From an uncultured Clostridia bacterium (GTDB taxonomy: Bacteria > Bacillota > Clostridia > Oscillospirales > Ruminococcaceae), in NCBI GenBank assembly GCA_947626165.1, contig CANQRG010000004.1:62001-126000 (forward strand): DNA of 64,000 bases, in the 5' to 3' direction. The notes under the pieces are model-generated. The model saw nothing but the letters and a program-made list of their open reading frames with translations. It had not been told where the DNA came from and made no database searches. Of this stretch, positions 32,656-41,397 are shown piece after piece (within the stretch, counting starts at the first letter, position 1; each line of letters starts with the position of its first letter). Both the position numbers and the translations under genes were made by a program.

Positions 32656-33399
32656 TTACTTTCCTGAGTTTGGATTTATAAATGAAATCGGATCTATCCA
32701 TTTTCCATTTTGTTTTATACCGAAATGCAAGTGTGCAGGAAGTTTGCTTTCCACATCGGCAGTCTTTCCTACAGCACCTATTTTCTCTCCGGCGTTGACC
32801 TTATCTCCTTCGGCAACGTCAACGGCTTTTTTAAGATTATAGTAATGGCCCTCAATATTGTTTCCGTGATCAATTATAACCTCAGTACCGAACAGAGGAT
32901 CCTCAATAACCTTAATTACAGTACCTGCAGTCATTGCTACAACCTTTTTGCCTACCTTTCCCTTAATGTCTACTCCGTCGTGAGTTTCCCAGTAACCCAA
33001 GGTTTCGCTTTTTACAAGCTCTCCGTTTGAGAAAGGATTGATAATCTTTCCTTGTAATGGCATTACAAGAGGCTGAGTTTCAGTATCGACTTCATTATTT
33101 GTTTTAACACTGCTGCCTTTGTTAGTTTCAGTTTTAGTTATTTTCACTTTGGTTTTTTCGCTATTACTGTCATCGCTTTCGCTCTCAGACTCAGTATTTT
33201 CATCTGATGTTGTTTTTTCAATATCATTTACCGTATTTGCAACCTGAGAGCTTTCGATACTTGTTAGAATATTTCCGTTTGTCAGCTTATTCATAGTGCT
33301 TTTATAAACGGCAAAGCTGCCTATTCCGACTGCCATTAGAAAAACTAAAAAACCAACAAGCATTCCCTTTCCCTTAATAAGATCTGATAACTTCTTCAT
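32656..33399 (-). CDS. M23 (LytM) metallopeptidase, SpoIIQ-like
   Basis: N-terminal TM; HDGVD and HLHFG Zn-binding motifs; WETHDGVDIKGKVGKKVVAMTAGTV. Confidence 0.82.
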   Translation of the reverse strand: MKKLSDLIKGKGMLVGFLVFLMAVGIGSFAVYKSTMNKLTNGNILTSIESSQVANTVNDIEKTTSDENTESESESDDSNSEKTKVKITKTETNKGSSVKTNNEVDTETQPLVMPLQGKIINPFSNGELVKSETLGYWETHDGVDIKGKVGKKVVAMTAGTVIKVIEDPLFGTEVIIDHGNNIEGHYYNLKKAVDVAEGDKVNAGEKIGAVGKTADVESKLPAHLHFGIKQNGKWIDPISFINPNSGK

Positions 33400-33579
33400 T
33401 AAAATAAACTTTCCTTTCCTTTTGATTTGAATTTTAGTATTACCTCAATAAGGCTAGACCCTAAAACACAAACCGATTTGAATATCCTTGATTTTCAAAT
33501 CTTGACCTCACTTATGTTGAATTGAACTTTATAAGGTTATTTTTGACAGGTTTAATCACTTTATTCAATTTAAAAAAGA

Positions 33580-33646
33580 TTATTTTTCCTTATTATCATC
33601 AAAGCACGCCTTAAGTTTACCAAGGGCTTTTTTCTCTATTCGGGAG
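33580..33646 (-). CDS. sigK: sigK 3' fragment (C-terminus, 21 codons plus stop), separated from the 5' part by the skin-like element
   Basis: Minus strand translates (V)SRIEKKALGKLKACFDDNKEK*; completes region 4.2 of SigK; in frame with 43766..44397 after deletion. Confidence 0.9.
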
Positions 33647-33677
33647 ACGTATAATATCGCTTATTATAAACGGTTGG
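33647..33677. repeat. Left attachment arm/terminal inverted repeat of skin-like element
   Basis: ACGTATAATATCGCTTATTATAAACGGTTGG; pairs with right arm (revcomp ACGTATATAAAATAGCTTATTATAAATGGATGG). Confidence 0.8.
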
Positions 33678-35262
33678 TTATTTCCATTTGGCTGAACTTA
33701 AAGAAGATTTTTACTTCCTTGTCTTCTGTAAGTTCTATCCTGTCGATAAGGCTCACAAGAAGCTCTCGACTGATTTCTTTAGTTTCTATGAACCTTTCGG
33801 CTATTTCCTTTACTCGCTTTTCATCAATGGAGGGTATCTCCCTGCCGGAGTTTTCAAGCTCTGTGATTTTCTTGCGAATATCGGATTGTTCATTCGAGTA
33901 CCTTTGATAAATTCTCAGAAAGACTTCATTATTAATTCTGCCTGACAATTTATCATCATAGGCATTGTCAATTTTGAGTTGGATAGTTTCAAGTTCTGAA
34001 CGAAGTGCAGACAGGCTTATATCTCGCTTTTTCATTTCTTCGTAAAGCTGAAGTTCAGCCTTGCTCGTAAGCTCACCCATGTTAATGCATTTCAGATACT
34101 TCTTGCATACCATGCGAACTTGTTCGATTACTGCATTGGTGACATCTTCAAGCCTTACGCAATGACAAGTACACTGACTGTCCTTTGTAAACCTCTGATA
34201 AGTTCGACAAACAAAGTACATTACTTCTCTGTCGCCCGATAGCTTTCTTTTTATCACGCCAAGCGGATAACCGCATTCGTAACAGAAGATGAGACCTTTA
34301 AGCAGATAATCGTAAGTACAGCTTCTTGTATAGTTCCTGCTCTTTATGAGTTCGCCTACTTTTTCAAAGACTTCCTTGCTGATGATTGCTTCGTGAGTGT
34401 TTTGCACTACCGTCCACTCGTCACGTTTCAATTTTTTGCATTTCTTTGACTTGTAGCTGACCTTTCTAACTCTGCCTTGTACCATATTTCCGATATAAAC
34501 TTCATTCTGCAACATATCGGATATGCGTTCAGAACTCCATTTACCCGAGTACGGACCTTTTACCGATAAATTGATTTTGGCATACTGTGCAGGAGTTGGA
34601 ATATTCTGCTCATTGAGCCTGACGGCTATTTGTCTGCATGATATACCCGACAGTGCAAGCTCAAAGATATACTTGACAACACCTGCGGCGTATTCGTCAA
34701 TGACGATTTTGTTCTTTTCAGTCGGAGATTTCACATAACCGAAAGGAGCTTTACCACCTATGAACAAACCCTGCTGTTGCTTATAACGCTTGGTGTTGGT
34801 GACTTTCTTTGACGTGTCTGCGGCATACATTTCGTTCATCAAAGATTTGAAAGCAGCAACTTGGTCATTACAGCCGTTTATACTGTCATAATCTTCACAA
34901 ACGGCAATATATCTCACGTCATGCTCAGGGAAATAGCATTCCGTTAAATAGCCAAAGCTGATTCTATCTCGTCCAAGCCTCGAAAAATCTTTGGTTATTA
35001 CCATATTGATTTTATCGTCTTTAATATCCTGCAACATTTTTTGAAAGAGTGGACGGTCTGTATTTGTGCCTGAGTAGCCGTCATCAACATATTCGGTACT
35101 ATCGTACAGATTGTTTTCTTCGCAAAAATTTCTAAGCAGAGCCAACTGGTTTTTAATGCTCTCGGAAGCGTCACCCCCGTTCATTTTTTCTTCGTCCTCT
35201 TTTGAAAGACGAGCGTAAATTGCGGCTTTGTATTTTTGTGGATCGTTAATTATAGTTTTCAT
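33664..35262 (-). CDS. Large serine recombinase, SpoIVCA-like sigK recombinase
   Basis: Resolvase catalytic YARLSKEDE, ITKDFSRLGRDR; recombinase domain; Zn-ribbon CYECGYPL...C-CHC; coiled coil; located at the sigK junction. Confidence 0.92.
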   Translation of the reverse strand: MKTIINDPQKYKAAIYARLSKEDEEKMNGGDASESIKNQLALLRNFCEENNLYDSTEYVDDGYSGTNTDRPLFQKMLQDIKDDKINMVITKDFSRLGRDRISFGYLTECYFPEHDVRYIAVCEDYDSINGCNDQVAAFKSLMNEMYAADTSKKVTNTKRYKQQQGLFIGGKAPFGYVKSPTEKNKIVIDEYAAGVVKYIFELALSGISCRQIAVRLNEQNIPTPAQYAKINLSVKGPYSGKWSSERISDMLQNEVYIGNMVQGRVRKVSYKSKKCKKLKRDEWTVVQNTHEAIISKEVFEKVGELIKSRNYTRSCTYDYLLKGLIFCYECGYPLGVIKRKLSGDREVMYFVCRTYQRFTKDSQCTCHCVRLEDVTNAVIEQVRMVCKKYLKCINMGELTSKAELQLYEEMKKRDISLSALRSELETIQLKIDNAYDDKLSGRINNEVFLRIYQRYSNEQSDIRKKITELENSGREIPSIDEKRVKEIAERFIETKEISRELLVSLIDRIELTEDKEVKIFFKFSQMEITNRL

Positions 35263-35341
35263 AGTAGACCTCCATAATCAGCGACCATTCATTTTTGTTA
35301 TTATAAGATGTTCTTGGAAGTGAAATCAACTGCGTTCGCAT
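35246..35341 (-). CDS. 31-aa small ORF overlapping recombinase start
   Basis: GGAGGAGGTGAAAAGATT-ATG; MRTQLISLPRTSYNNKNEWSLIMEVYYENYN*. Confidence 0.4.
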   Translation of the reverse strand: MRTQLISLPRTSYNNKNEWSLIMEVYYENYN

Positions 35342-35454
35342 AATCTTTTCACCTCCTCCATTATGTAAAACCAAAGCGATTGTTTTAATATATCAACAAT
35401 GCTCTTCTCACCGTCCTTATAATATACAGAAACTTTAATACAGCTATTATCCAT
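35326..35454 (-). CDS. 42-aa small ORF upstream of recombinase
   Basis: AGAGGTG RBS; MDNSCIKVSVYYKDGEKSIVDILKQSLWFYIMEEVKRLCERS*. Confidence 0.5.
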   Translation of the reverse strand: MDNSCIKVSVYYKDGEKSIVDILKQSLWFYIMEEVKRLCERS

Positions 35455-35633
35455 AAACAAGACACCTCTTTCACAGCGACTACTAAATGTTTATGCAGAT
35501 AGGTGATTTGTCTTGCCTGTCCGCATTTTCCTATGTGGTGCCTTTAGTTCACAGATAAATCTGCAAGGAGAAAGACAGTCTGAAATGTCCTTTACTATTC
35601 AATTAACTAACTGTAATTTTAATTCACCTCCTA

Positions 35634-35662
35634 TTGACAATTTAATTATAACACATTATAAT
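35634..35662 (+). promoter_or_regulatory. Sigma-A-like promoter of the element's regulator
   Basis: TTGACA-17 nt-TATAAT. Confidence 0.7.
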
Positions 35663-35681
35663 GTTGTTGTGTGCACAACAT
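35661..35681. promoter_or_regulatory. Palindromic operator candidate overlapping the -10 box
   Basis: ATGTTGTTGTGTGCACAACAT (7-bp arms ATGTTGT/ACAACAT). Confidence 0.5.
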
Positions 35682-35730
35682 TTACTACATAAAATTATAA
35701 TAATATTATATAAGTAGTGGAGATAACAAC

Positions 35731-36291
35731 ATGAAATACAATTTAAAAGCTATAGGTAAAAGAATAAAAAAAGAAAGAGTTGCAGCCGGATTAAAAATAC
35801 AAGGACAGTTAGCTGAAAAATTAGGGTATTCTATTTATTCACGTCAAGTCGTTGGCAACTGGGAAAATGGAAAAACTATGCCCTGTTTAAATGACATGCT
35901 TTCCATGTGTGAAATATTTAACTGCGAACTTGGCTATTTATTATGTGAATATGATTGTAAAACAAGAAAAGCAACAGATATTCAACAAACTACTGGTCTA
36001 TCTGAAAATGCAATAAAGTCATTGTCTAATATAAAGTACACTTACATTTCTGAGGTACTTAGAACATTAAGCAAAATAATAGAACATAAAGATTTTATTC
36101 CGTTACTTATGGCAATACATTTACATATTGTGAAATTTAATAAAAATTGGTTTAGGATAGACGAGGAGGATTCAAAGACTATATCTAAAGTAATGAATTG
36201 TCAGCCACAAGATGTAAAAAACTACATGCAAGCTTCTTCTAAATCTCATATTGAAGCAACAATAATGAAAATAATTGATGATTTAAAATAA
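35731..36291 (+). CDS. XRE-family HTH regulator
   Basis: ORF; N-terminal HTH IQGQLAEKLGYSIYSRQVVGNWENGKTMP. Confidence 0.75.
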   Translation: MKYNLKAIGKRIKKERVAAGLKIQGQLAEKLGYSIYSRQVVGNWENGKTMPCLNDMLSMCEIFNCELGYLLCEYDCKTRKATDIQQTTGLSENAIKSLSNIKYTYISEVLRTLSKIIEHKDFIPLLMAIHLHIVKFNKNWFRIDEEDSKTISKVMNCQPQDVKNYMQASSKSHIEATIMKIIDDLK

Positions 36292-36302
36292 ACAAAGTAA
36301 CA

Positions 36303-36335
36303 AAAAAGCCAAAGAGTTTTTATGCTCTTTGACTA
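36303..36335 (+). terminator. Terminator after HTH gene
   Basis: AAAGCCAAAGAGTTTTTATGCTCTTTGACTAAC. Confidence 0.45.
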
Positions 36336-36407
36336 ACTATTAGTTCATTTGCTTCATATATACATCTTCGTTTTATATGGCAACTTTATTTGTATTATCC
36401 CAAAAAT

Positions 36408-36460
36408 AAGGAGCTAACTGATTTTTTGAGAAGCCAGTTAGCTCTTTTGTTTTATTATTG
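36408..36460 (+). terminator. Second, stronger terminator hairpin
   Basis: GAGCTAACTG...CAGTTAGCTCTTTTGTTTT. Confidence 0.65.
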
Positions 36461-36657
36461 TGGAATGTAAATACTACATATTTCACTAAACAAGAAAATT
36501 AATGAATCACCTAAGATTTGTCAATATATTAAGAACACAAGCTCCAAAATGTTGAACAGATAAATTTGTTAGACACCGTACAAAAATTTTTAGCTAGAAG
36601 TAAAAATATTTAATTCTGTTTAAATGCTACAAATTTTTAGAAAATAAAAGAAAATAC

Positions 36658-36685
36658 TTGTTTTTACTTCAAAATATGTTATAAT
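36658..36685 (+). promoter_or_regulatory. Sigma-A-like promoter for Ntn-hydrolase-like gene
   Basis: TTGTTT-16 nt-TATAAT. Confidence 0.45.
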
Positions 36686-36873
36686 AATAAATAAAATGCT
36701 GTACTTATAGAAAAACTGATTAGCCCATAATACAAAGACTTTAATAGTATGTGAGTGAACAATTAAAAAGATATAGAAATCTGTAATTTTTGTAAATATG
36801 CTTCTTTACAAATTTGTTTATTCATTAAAGTTAATGTGAAGTATCTTGAGTTATAAAAAAGGGGGGAAAATAT

Positions 36874-37704
36874 ATGTCAATAATGTGTTGTGTATATGTC
36901 CCAGAGGGCATCGTTATGGCGGCAGATAGCCGCTTGACTCGAACAAAGCAGACAAAACCACCAGTTGAGATTCCTTTTGTTGATGAGCCAGGAAAAGCTA
37001 TTCTCTTACCTCAGACAACATACACATCAAGCGATAACACACAAAAAGTATTGTTAATAAAGAAATCTAACGTAGGTATTACTTTTTGTGGCAATGCTAT
37101 TATCAGCGGCGTCACAGTTGCAGATTTTATAAGACGTTTCGAAATAGAAAAAGTTCTGGCAGATGATACAACTGAACAAATAGCACTAAAACTGGCTGAG
37201 TATTACACTGGTAATGATACCCACTTTTTCGTTTGTGGTTATGATAATGATACACCTTATGTCTTTGATGTTAATCGACAAGCTGTAAATCAATCCAATA
37301 TTACAGAAAATGAAAAAAGCTACCCATCACCAAAAGATGCTGCAAATGATGGAAATATGGAAGCGCCTGAAAGTGGTGTCCCCGAGAACTTGAAGGAAAC
37401 TGTTGAGCTGTGTGATTCAGAAGAAAAAGAAATTACATCTAAAATTAGATATGGTGCTACTTGGGCAGGTAAAATGACTGCCATTACAAAAATTGTAAAT
37501 AATGCACCACCGCTGAATGCTGATTGGGATACCATGACATTAAAGGACGCGATTGATTTCGCAGAGTTCTTAATTGATACTACAATAAAATATGAGCGTT
37601 TCTGCGATGATATTCAAACCTGTGGCGGTGACATTGATATATTGGTAATAACTAAAGATGAAGCCTTTTGGAAGCAACACAAGATTTATAATCCTATCAA
37701 ATAA
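36874..37704 (+). CDS. Proteasome-fold/Ntn-hydrolase-like protein
   Basis: EGIVMAADSRLTR (proteasome-type G-V-V-AADSRxT), QKVLLIKKSNVGITFCGNA, CGGDIDILVITKD; GGGGGG RBS. Confidence 0.6.
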   Translation: MSIMCCVYVPEGIVMAADSRLTRTKQTKPPVEIPFVDEPGKAILLPQTTYTSSDNTQKVLLIKKSNVGITFCGNAIISGVTVADFIRRFEIEKVLADDTTEQIALKLAEYYTGNDTHFFVCGYDNDTPYVFDVNRQAVNQSNITENEKSYPSPKDAANDGNMEAPESGVPENLKETVELCDSEEKEITSKIRYGATWAGKMTAITKIVNNAPPLNADWDTMTLKDAIDFAEFLIDTTIKYERFCDDIQTCGGDIDILVITKDEAFWKQHKIYNPIK

Positions 37705-37757
37705 TAAACATATTAATATCATTGTAACAATAACATTACAATAAGGCTATTTGTAAT

Positions 37758-38363
37758 TTATGCCAAACTTCCCTCAACAATACTAAGATACTTGTAAATA
37801 GTCGGATAAGATAAATCACACAACCTAGAAAACTCCTTTTTATTTATCTCACCTTTTATGTACTTAGGATAATGTTTATAAAAGATACTTGGAATATCAT
37901 CTACTGTTGTCGTAGGTCTTCCGATTACTTTACCTTTGGCTTTTGCATTTTCCATTCCACTTTTAACTCTCTGACTTATAATATTCCGTTCAAGTTCTGC
38001 AAATACACCCATCATTTTTAACATTCCCTCGGTCATAGGATTAAGTTCTTTACTACAATCAACGATAAAATTTCCTAAAACCAATTTGATATGCTTGCCC
38101 TTTGCCAGTTCAATAATATCACAAAGCTGTTTTGTGCTTCTGGTAATCCTGCTAACTTCCGTTGCAATAATCGTATCGCCCGATTTAACAATATTCAGCA
38201 ATTTATTAAGTTCAACTCGATTTTCTTTTATTCCGCTTTCATATTCTAAATAGATTGTAGTATCGGTTGCGCCCTGCTGTTTAAGCTCACGTACTTGTCT
38301 GTTAATATCTTGCTGTTTTTCATTTGTTGAACATCTTGCATAACCGTAAATCATCATGAACAC
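37758..38363 (-). CDS. Small serine recombinase (Pin/Hin-type resolvase)
   Basis: YGYARCSTNEKQQDINRQ; ELERNIISQRVKSGMENAKAKGKVIGRPTT. Confidence 0.9.
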   Translation of the reverse strand: MFMMIYGYARCSTNEKQQDINRQVRELKQQGATDTTIYLEYESGIKENRVELNKLLNIVKSGDTIIATEVSRITRSTKQLCDIIELAKGKHIKLVLGNFIVDCSKELNPMTEGMLKMMGVFAELERNIISQRVKSGMENAKAKGKVIGRPTTTVDDIPSIFYKHYPKYIKGEINKKEFSRLCDLSYPTIYKYLSIVEGSLA

Positions 38364-38581
38364 CTCAATTATTTATGTATAATTTTGTAAATTGTATTAT
38401 AAGATATAAACGAAAAGAAGTCAACTGTTTCGTTTATAGAAACAGCCGTAATTTTTAACGATTACGGCTGTTTTTTCAATATATTAAAATATAAAAGGAA
38501 TGAGATGTTTACTTTTATGTAAAGTCAAAGGAATAATTAAGATAAAATCAACTTGATTTATACCCTAAAAAATATATTCTT

Positions 38582-39460
38582 CTATTTTTTAAAACTTTTA
38601 AGCGTTTTATTTGTATTATGCCGTTGAATTGTACCTACCACCGATGCAATATTAGCATCTCTTCTTGCTTTAGCAGATATTTCGTTCTGCTCATAAAGTA
38701 AATCGTTTTGCTCATTCGCAAGTTGATTTGCCTGCTGTTGTTCATAAAGTCTCGCTTCATCTAACTTTCTTTGTTCATTTCTATCATATAGATCTATTGC
38801 CTGTTTAATATCGTAATCTGATGTTGACATTAAATCATATATGTATTGTAACGTCTCTATTTTTCTATATTGAAGCGGTACAATTTTTGTGGTTTCATAA
38901 ATACTGTTTAGATTGTTCTGTGCATTAGTTAAATCTTTTTCTATTTTGCTAACTTTTTCATTATGTTGTAATGTCCACTCGTCTAGTGCTTTTTGATACT
39001 TTGGCAATGTTTCGGTATCGTATATCTTTTTCTCAGCTTCATATTTCTGATTAGCAACTTCCTGTTGCTTATTAAATTCTCTGTCTGCTGCAGAACACTG
39101 TGCTTTGTATTTCTCAGAATTCTTAATGCGTTCTATATCTTCTTTCTTTTTTGTTCTGTGTATTGCAAAATAATAAATAGGGATCCATAATATTGCAGGA
39201 AACAATAAAAGTGTAAGCCACCAAAATGCAAACATTAAAATAAAAATTACAATGGCTGGCATACATGCTATTACCCAATTAAATTTTATTTGCGACACTA
39301 TTGGTGGATATGTTCTTTGAATTATTGTTCTTACAGGCGGATTTGGCGCTTGCTCAAAGCTCTCTGATTTCATTCTTGATAAAGTTCTTGAAGTTTTTGC
39401 AATATACTTTTCAAGCTCCAATACCTGTTTAACTGTTTCTACTTGTTTAATATTATCCAT
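38582..39460 (-). CDS. Hypothetical protein with TM hairpin and long coiled coil
   Basis: ORF 292 aa; two adjacent hydrophobic segments. Confidence 0.6.
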   Translation of the reverse strand: MDNIKQVETVKQVLELEKYIAKTSRTLSRMKSESFEQAPNPPVRTIIQRTYPPIVSQIKFNWVIACMPAIVIFILMFAFWWLTLLLFPAILWIPIYYFAIHRTKKKEDIERIKNSEKYKAQCSAADREFNKQQEVANQKYEAEKKIYDTETLPKYQKALDEWTLQHNEKVSKIEKDLTNAQNNLNSIYETTKIVPLQYRKIETLQYIYDLMSTSDYDIKQAIDLYDRNEQRKLDEARLYEQQQANQLANEQNDLLYEQNEISAKARRDANIASVVGTIQRHNTNKTLKSFKK

Positions 39461-39592
39461 TTTAAATTCTCCTATTTCTTAATTGTATTACAATTTATAT
39501 ACACTAATTGTAGTATTACCATATATCATCTTTATACGTGCTACACTAAAATACTTAACATTCCTATTATCATGCTGATATATGTTCCCTAC

Positions 39593-39862
39593 TTATGTCT
39601 CCATGCCTAAACTTTGAAGTTTTTCTAAACGAGCTTCTAAATCAGTAATGTTCAATCCCCACATTTCATATGCTACTTTTGTATTGACACTATGCGGCAA
39701 CCATACCTTTACTCCCTTTTCTGCCATTACTTTTCTTACCTCATTTTTCATCTTTTGCGCTGTTGATTTTCCTACACAAAACAACTCAACTATGTCATCT
39801 GTAAAAATTTCTGGCTTTGTATAATACATTTGCAGAGCTGTTTTGATATCAGGATTTTTCAT
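39593..39862 (-). CDS. Small HTH-like protein (89 aa), candidate excisionase/RDF
   Basis: FTDDIVELFCVGKSTAQKMKNEVRKVMAEKGVKV. Confidence 0.5.
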   Translation of the reverse strand: MKNPDIKTALQMYYTKPEIFTDDIVELFCVGKSTAQKMKNEVRKVMAEKGVKVWLPHSVNTKVAYEMWGLNITDLEARLEKLQSLGMET

Positions 39863-40003
39863 AAAAACACCTCCTTACAGTGGATTATATATAATTGTGG
39901 TTGGGAAAATATATGTGCTAATCGACTACTATGAGTATTACGGCATAATTACAGATTAGTCAAAATCTTTATACGATTAAACTACCATACATTCAACTTT
40001 ATC

Positions 40004-40726
40004 TCACTTTTTATTTTGAGCAACCTCAATCCAAGCATGTGCCTCCCATTCGATTGGTATTTCGCTTGGATTTTTGTTTTTTAAAGCTATGCGAAGATTT
40101 TCCTGAAATTTAACGTAGTCATCCTTATTCCATTTGCTCCAAGGTTTTGAGCTTAATTCAGAATATTTGCCGTAATCTCCGTTTTTTCTTGGTAACATAA
40201 TTTCTAAAATTGATGCTGCTTCCATTATGTAACTATCTACCGGCACATGAAACACTTCTATTATTTGATTAAATTTTTCAGTCCAGAATCCCATCATAAT
40301 CATGTACTTTAATGTCATATTCAGCCATTTTTGAGCTTGTCCATAATGAAATGCTTTATCTTCTGATTCTTTAACTTTGAAAATTTTTTCTCTATTATCT
40401 TTAGGATAATCGTTACAATAATCTACAATTTCCATGCAAATATTATTATGAACATTATCAAAATTTACTTTGTTACGGTTAAATATTTTTTCCTTAATGC
40501 TATTTGTTATTATATCGCATACAGAATCACGAAAATTTCTACGCTCATTTTCATCATCTGTGTTAAAAGACAATGTTCTATTTAAGTCTAAATAAGCACG
40601 TTGTGCACATATGTTTAAAGCCATATCAATATCTTTTGCAGCATTTTCATAGCTTGTAAAAAAGTAAGAGTACCATAAAAACTCCTGTGTTTCATTAGAT
40701 AAGTTTATTGCATTCTTTTCTGACAT
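40004..40726 (-). CDS. Hypothetical protein of the element
   Basis: ORF; start moved to MSEKNAINLSN with AAAGGTTGAGA upstream. Confidence 0.55.
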   Translation of the reverse strand: MSEKNAINLSNETQEFLWYSYFFTSYENAAKDIDMALNICAQRAYLDLNRTLSFNTDDENERRNFRDSVCDIITNSIKEKIFNRNKVNFDNVHNNICMEIVDYCNDYPKDNREKIFKVKESEDKAFHYGQAQKWLNMTLKYMIMMGFWTEKFNQIIEVFHVPVDSYIMEAASILEIMLPRKNGDYGKYSELSSKPWSKWNKDDYVKFQENLRIALKNKNPSEIPIEWEAHAWIEVAQNKK

Positions 40727-40857
40727 AAATCTCAACCTTTCTATAATTAAGATATTGCTATTATACACTATAATTCGACTGATGTCAATTAAAAATATCA
40801 TTATGATAATGAAATATCTTTTTGATTATAATATTATCTAAATAAGAGGTGAGTATT

Positions 40858-41160
40858 ATGTCAAAAGAATTGTTTTCATTGGCGGAACGAATTAAATTAC
40901 TTAGGGAAAGATTAAATATGACACAATCTGACCTTGCAAGAATTTTAGGATTAACACGTTCAGGTGTCAACGCTTGGGAAATGGGATTGTCAATACCATC
41001 AGCACGTTATATTGTTGAACTGGCAAAAGTATTTAATGTTTCTGCTGATTACCTTTTGGGCATTGAAGATACCTCAACCATTTCAATAAAAGGACTTACT
41101 GAAAAGCAAGTTTCTGTTTTACATGAAATAATACAGTGTTTTAGAAATACTGATGAATAA
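40858..41160 (+). CDS. XRE-family HTH regulator
   Basis: MTQSDLARILGLTRSGVNAWEMGLSIPSARYI; GAGGTG RBS before 40858. Confidence 0.8.
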   Translation: MSKELFSLAERIKLLRERLNMTQSDLARILGLTRSGVNAWEMGLSIPSARYIVELAKVFNVSADYLLGIEDTSTISIKGLTEKQVSVLHEIIQCFRNTDE

Positions 41161-41282
41161 TATAAATCTAAAAAACCTTATATATAATTGAAGCCTAAAA
41201 GAAAGGAATGTTTCTATGTAAAAAGGATGATGTTGATTTATTCAGAGCAATAAATTAGGAAACATCTATGAGCTGATATATA

Positions 41283-41325
41283 AAAGCCATTAACTTTTGT
41301 TCAAAAGTCAATGGCTTTTTATTAT
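41283..41325. terminator. Terminator
   Basis: AAAGCCATTAACTTTTGTTCAAAAGTCAATGGCTTTTT. Confidence 0.75.
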
Positions 41326-41397
41326 TAAAGGAGACGGGTAGGGTATGCAGTTTTTATAATATAATATAAAAATCTATTTTAGTTTATTATAGATATT

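Noticed and set aside
33400-33579. A mother-cell or forespore sigma promoter upstream of the M23 gene
   Set aside because: No convincing SigE/SigF/SigG consensus could be aligned by eye with correct spacing.
41161-41282. Possible small RNA or ATG-TAA minimal ORF after the HTH gene
   Set aside because: Only a terminator at 41283-41325 is clear; the region may simply be a 3' UTR and no convincing structure was found.
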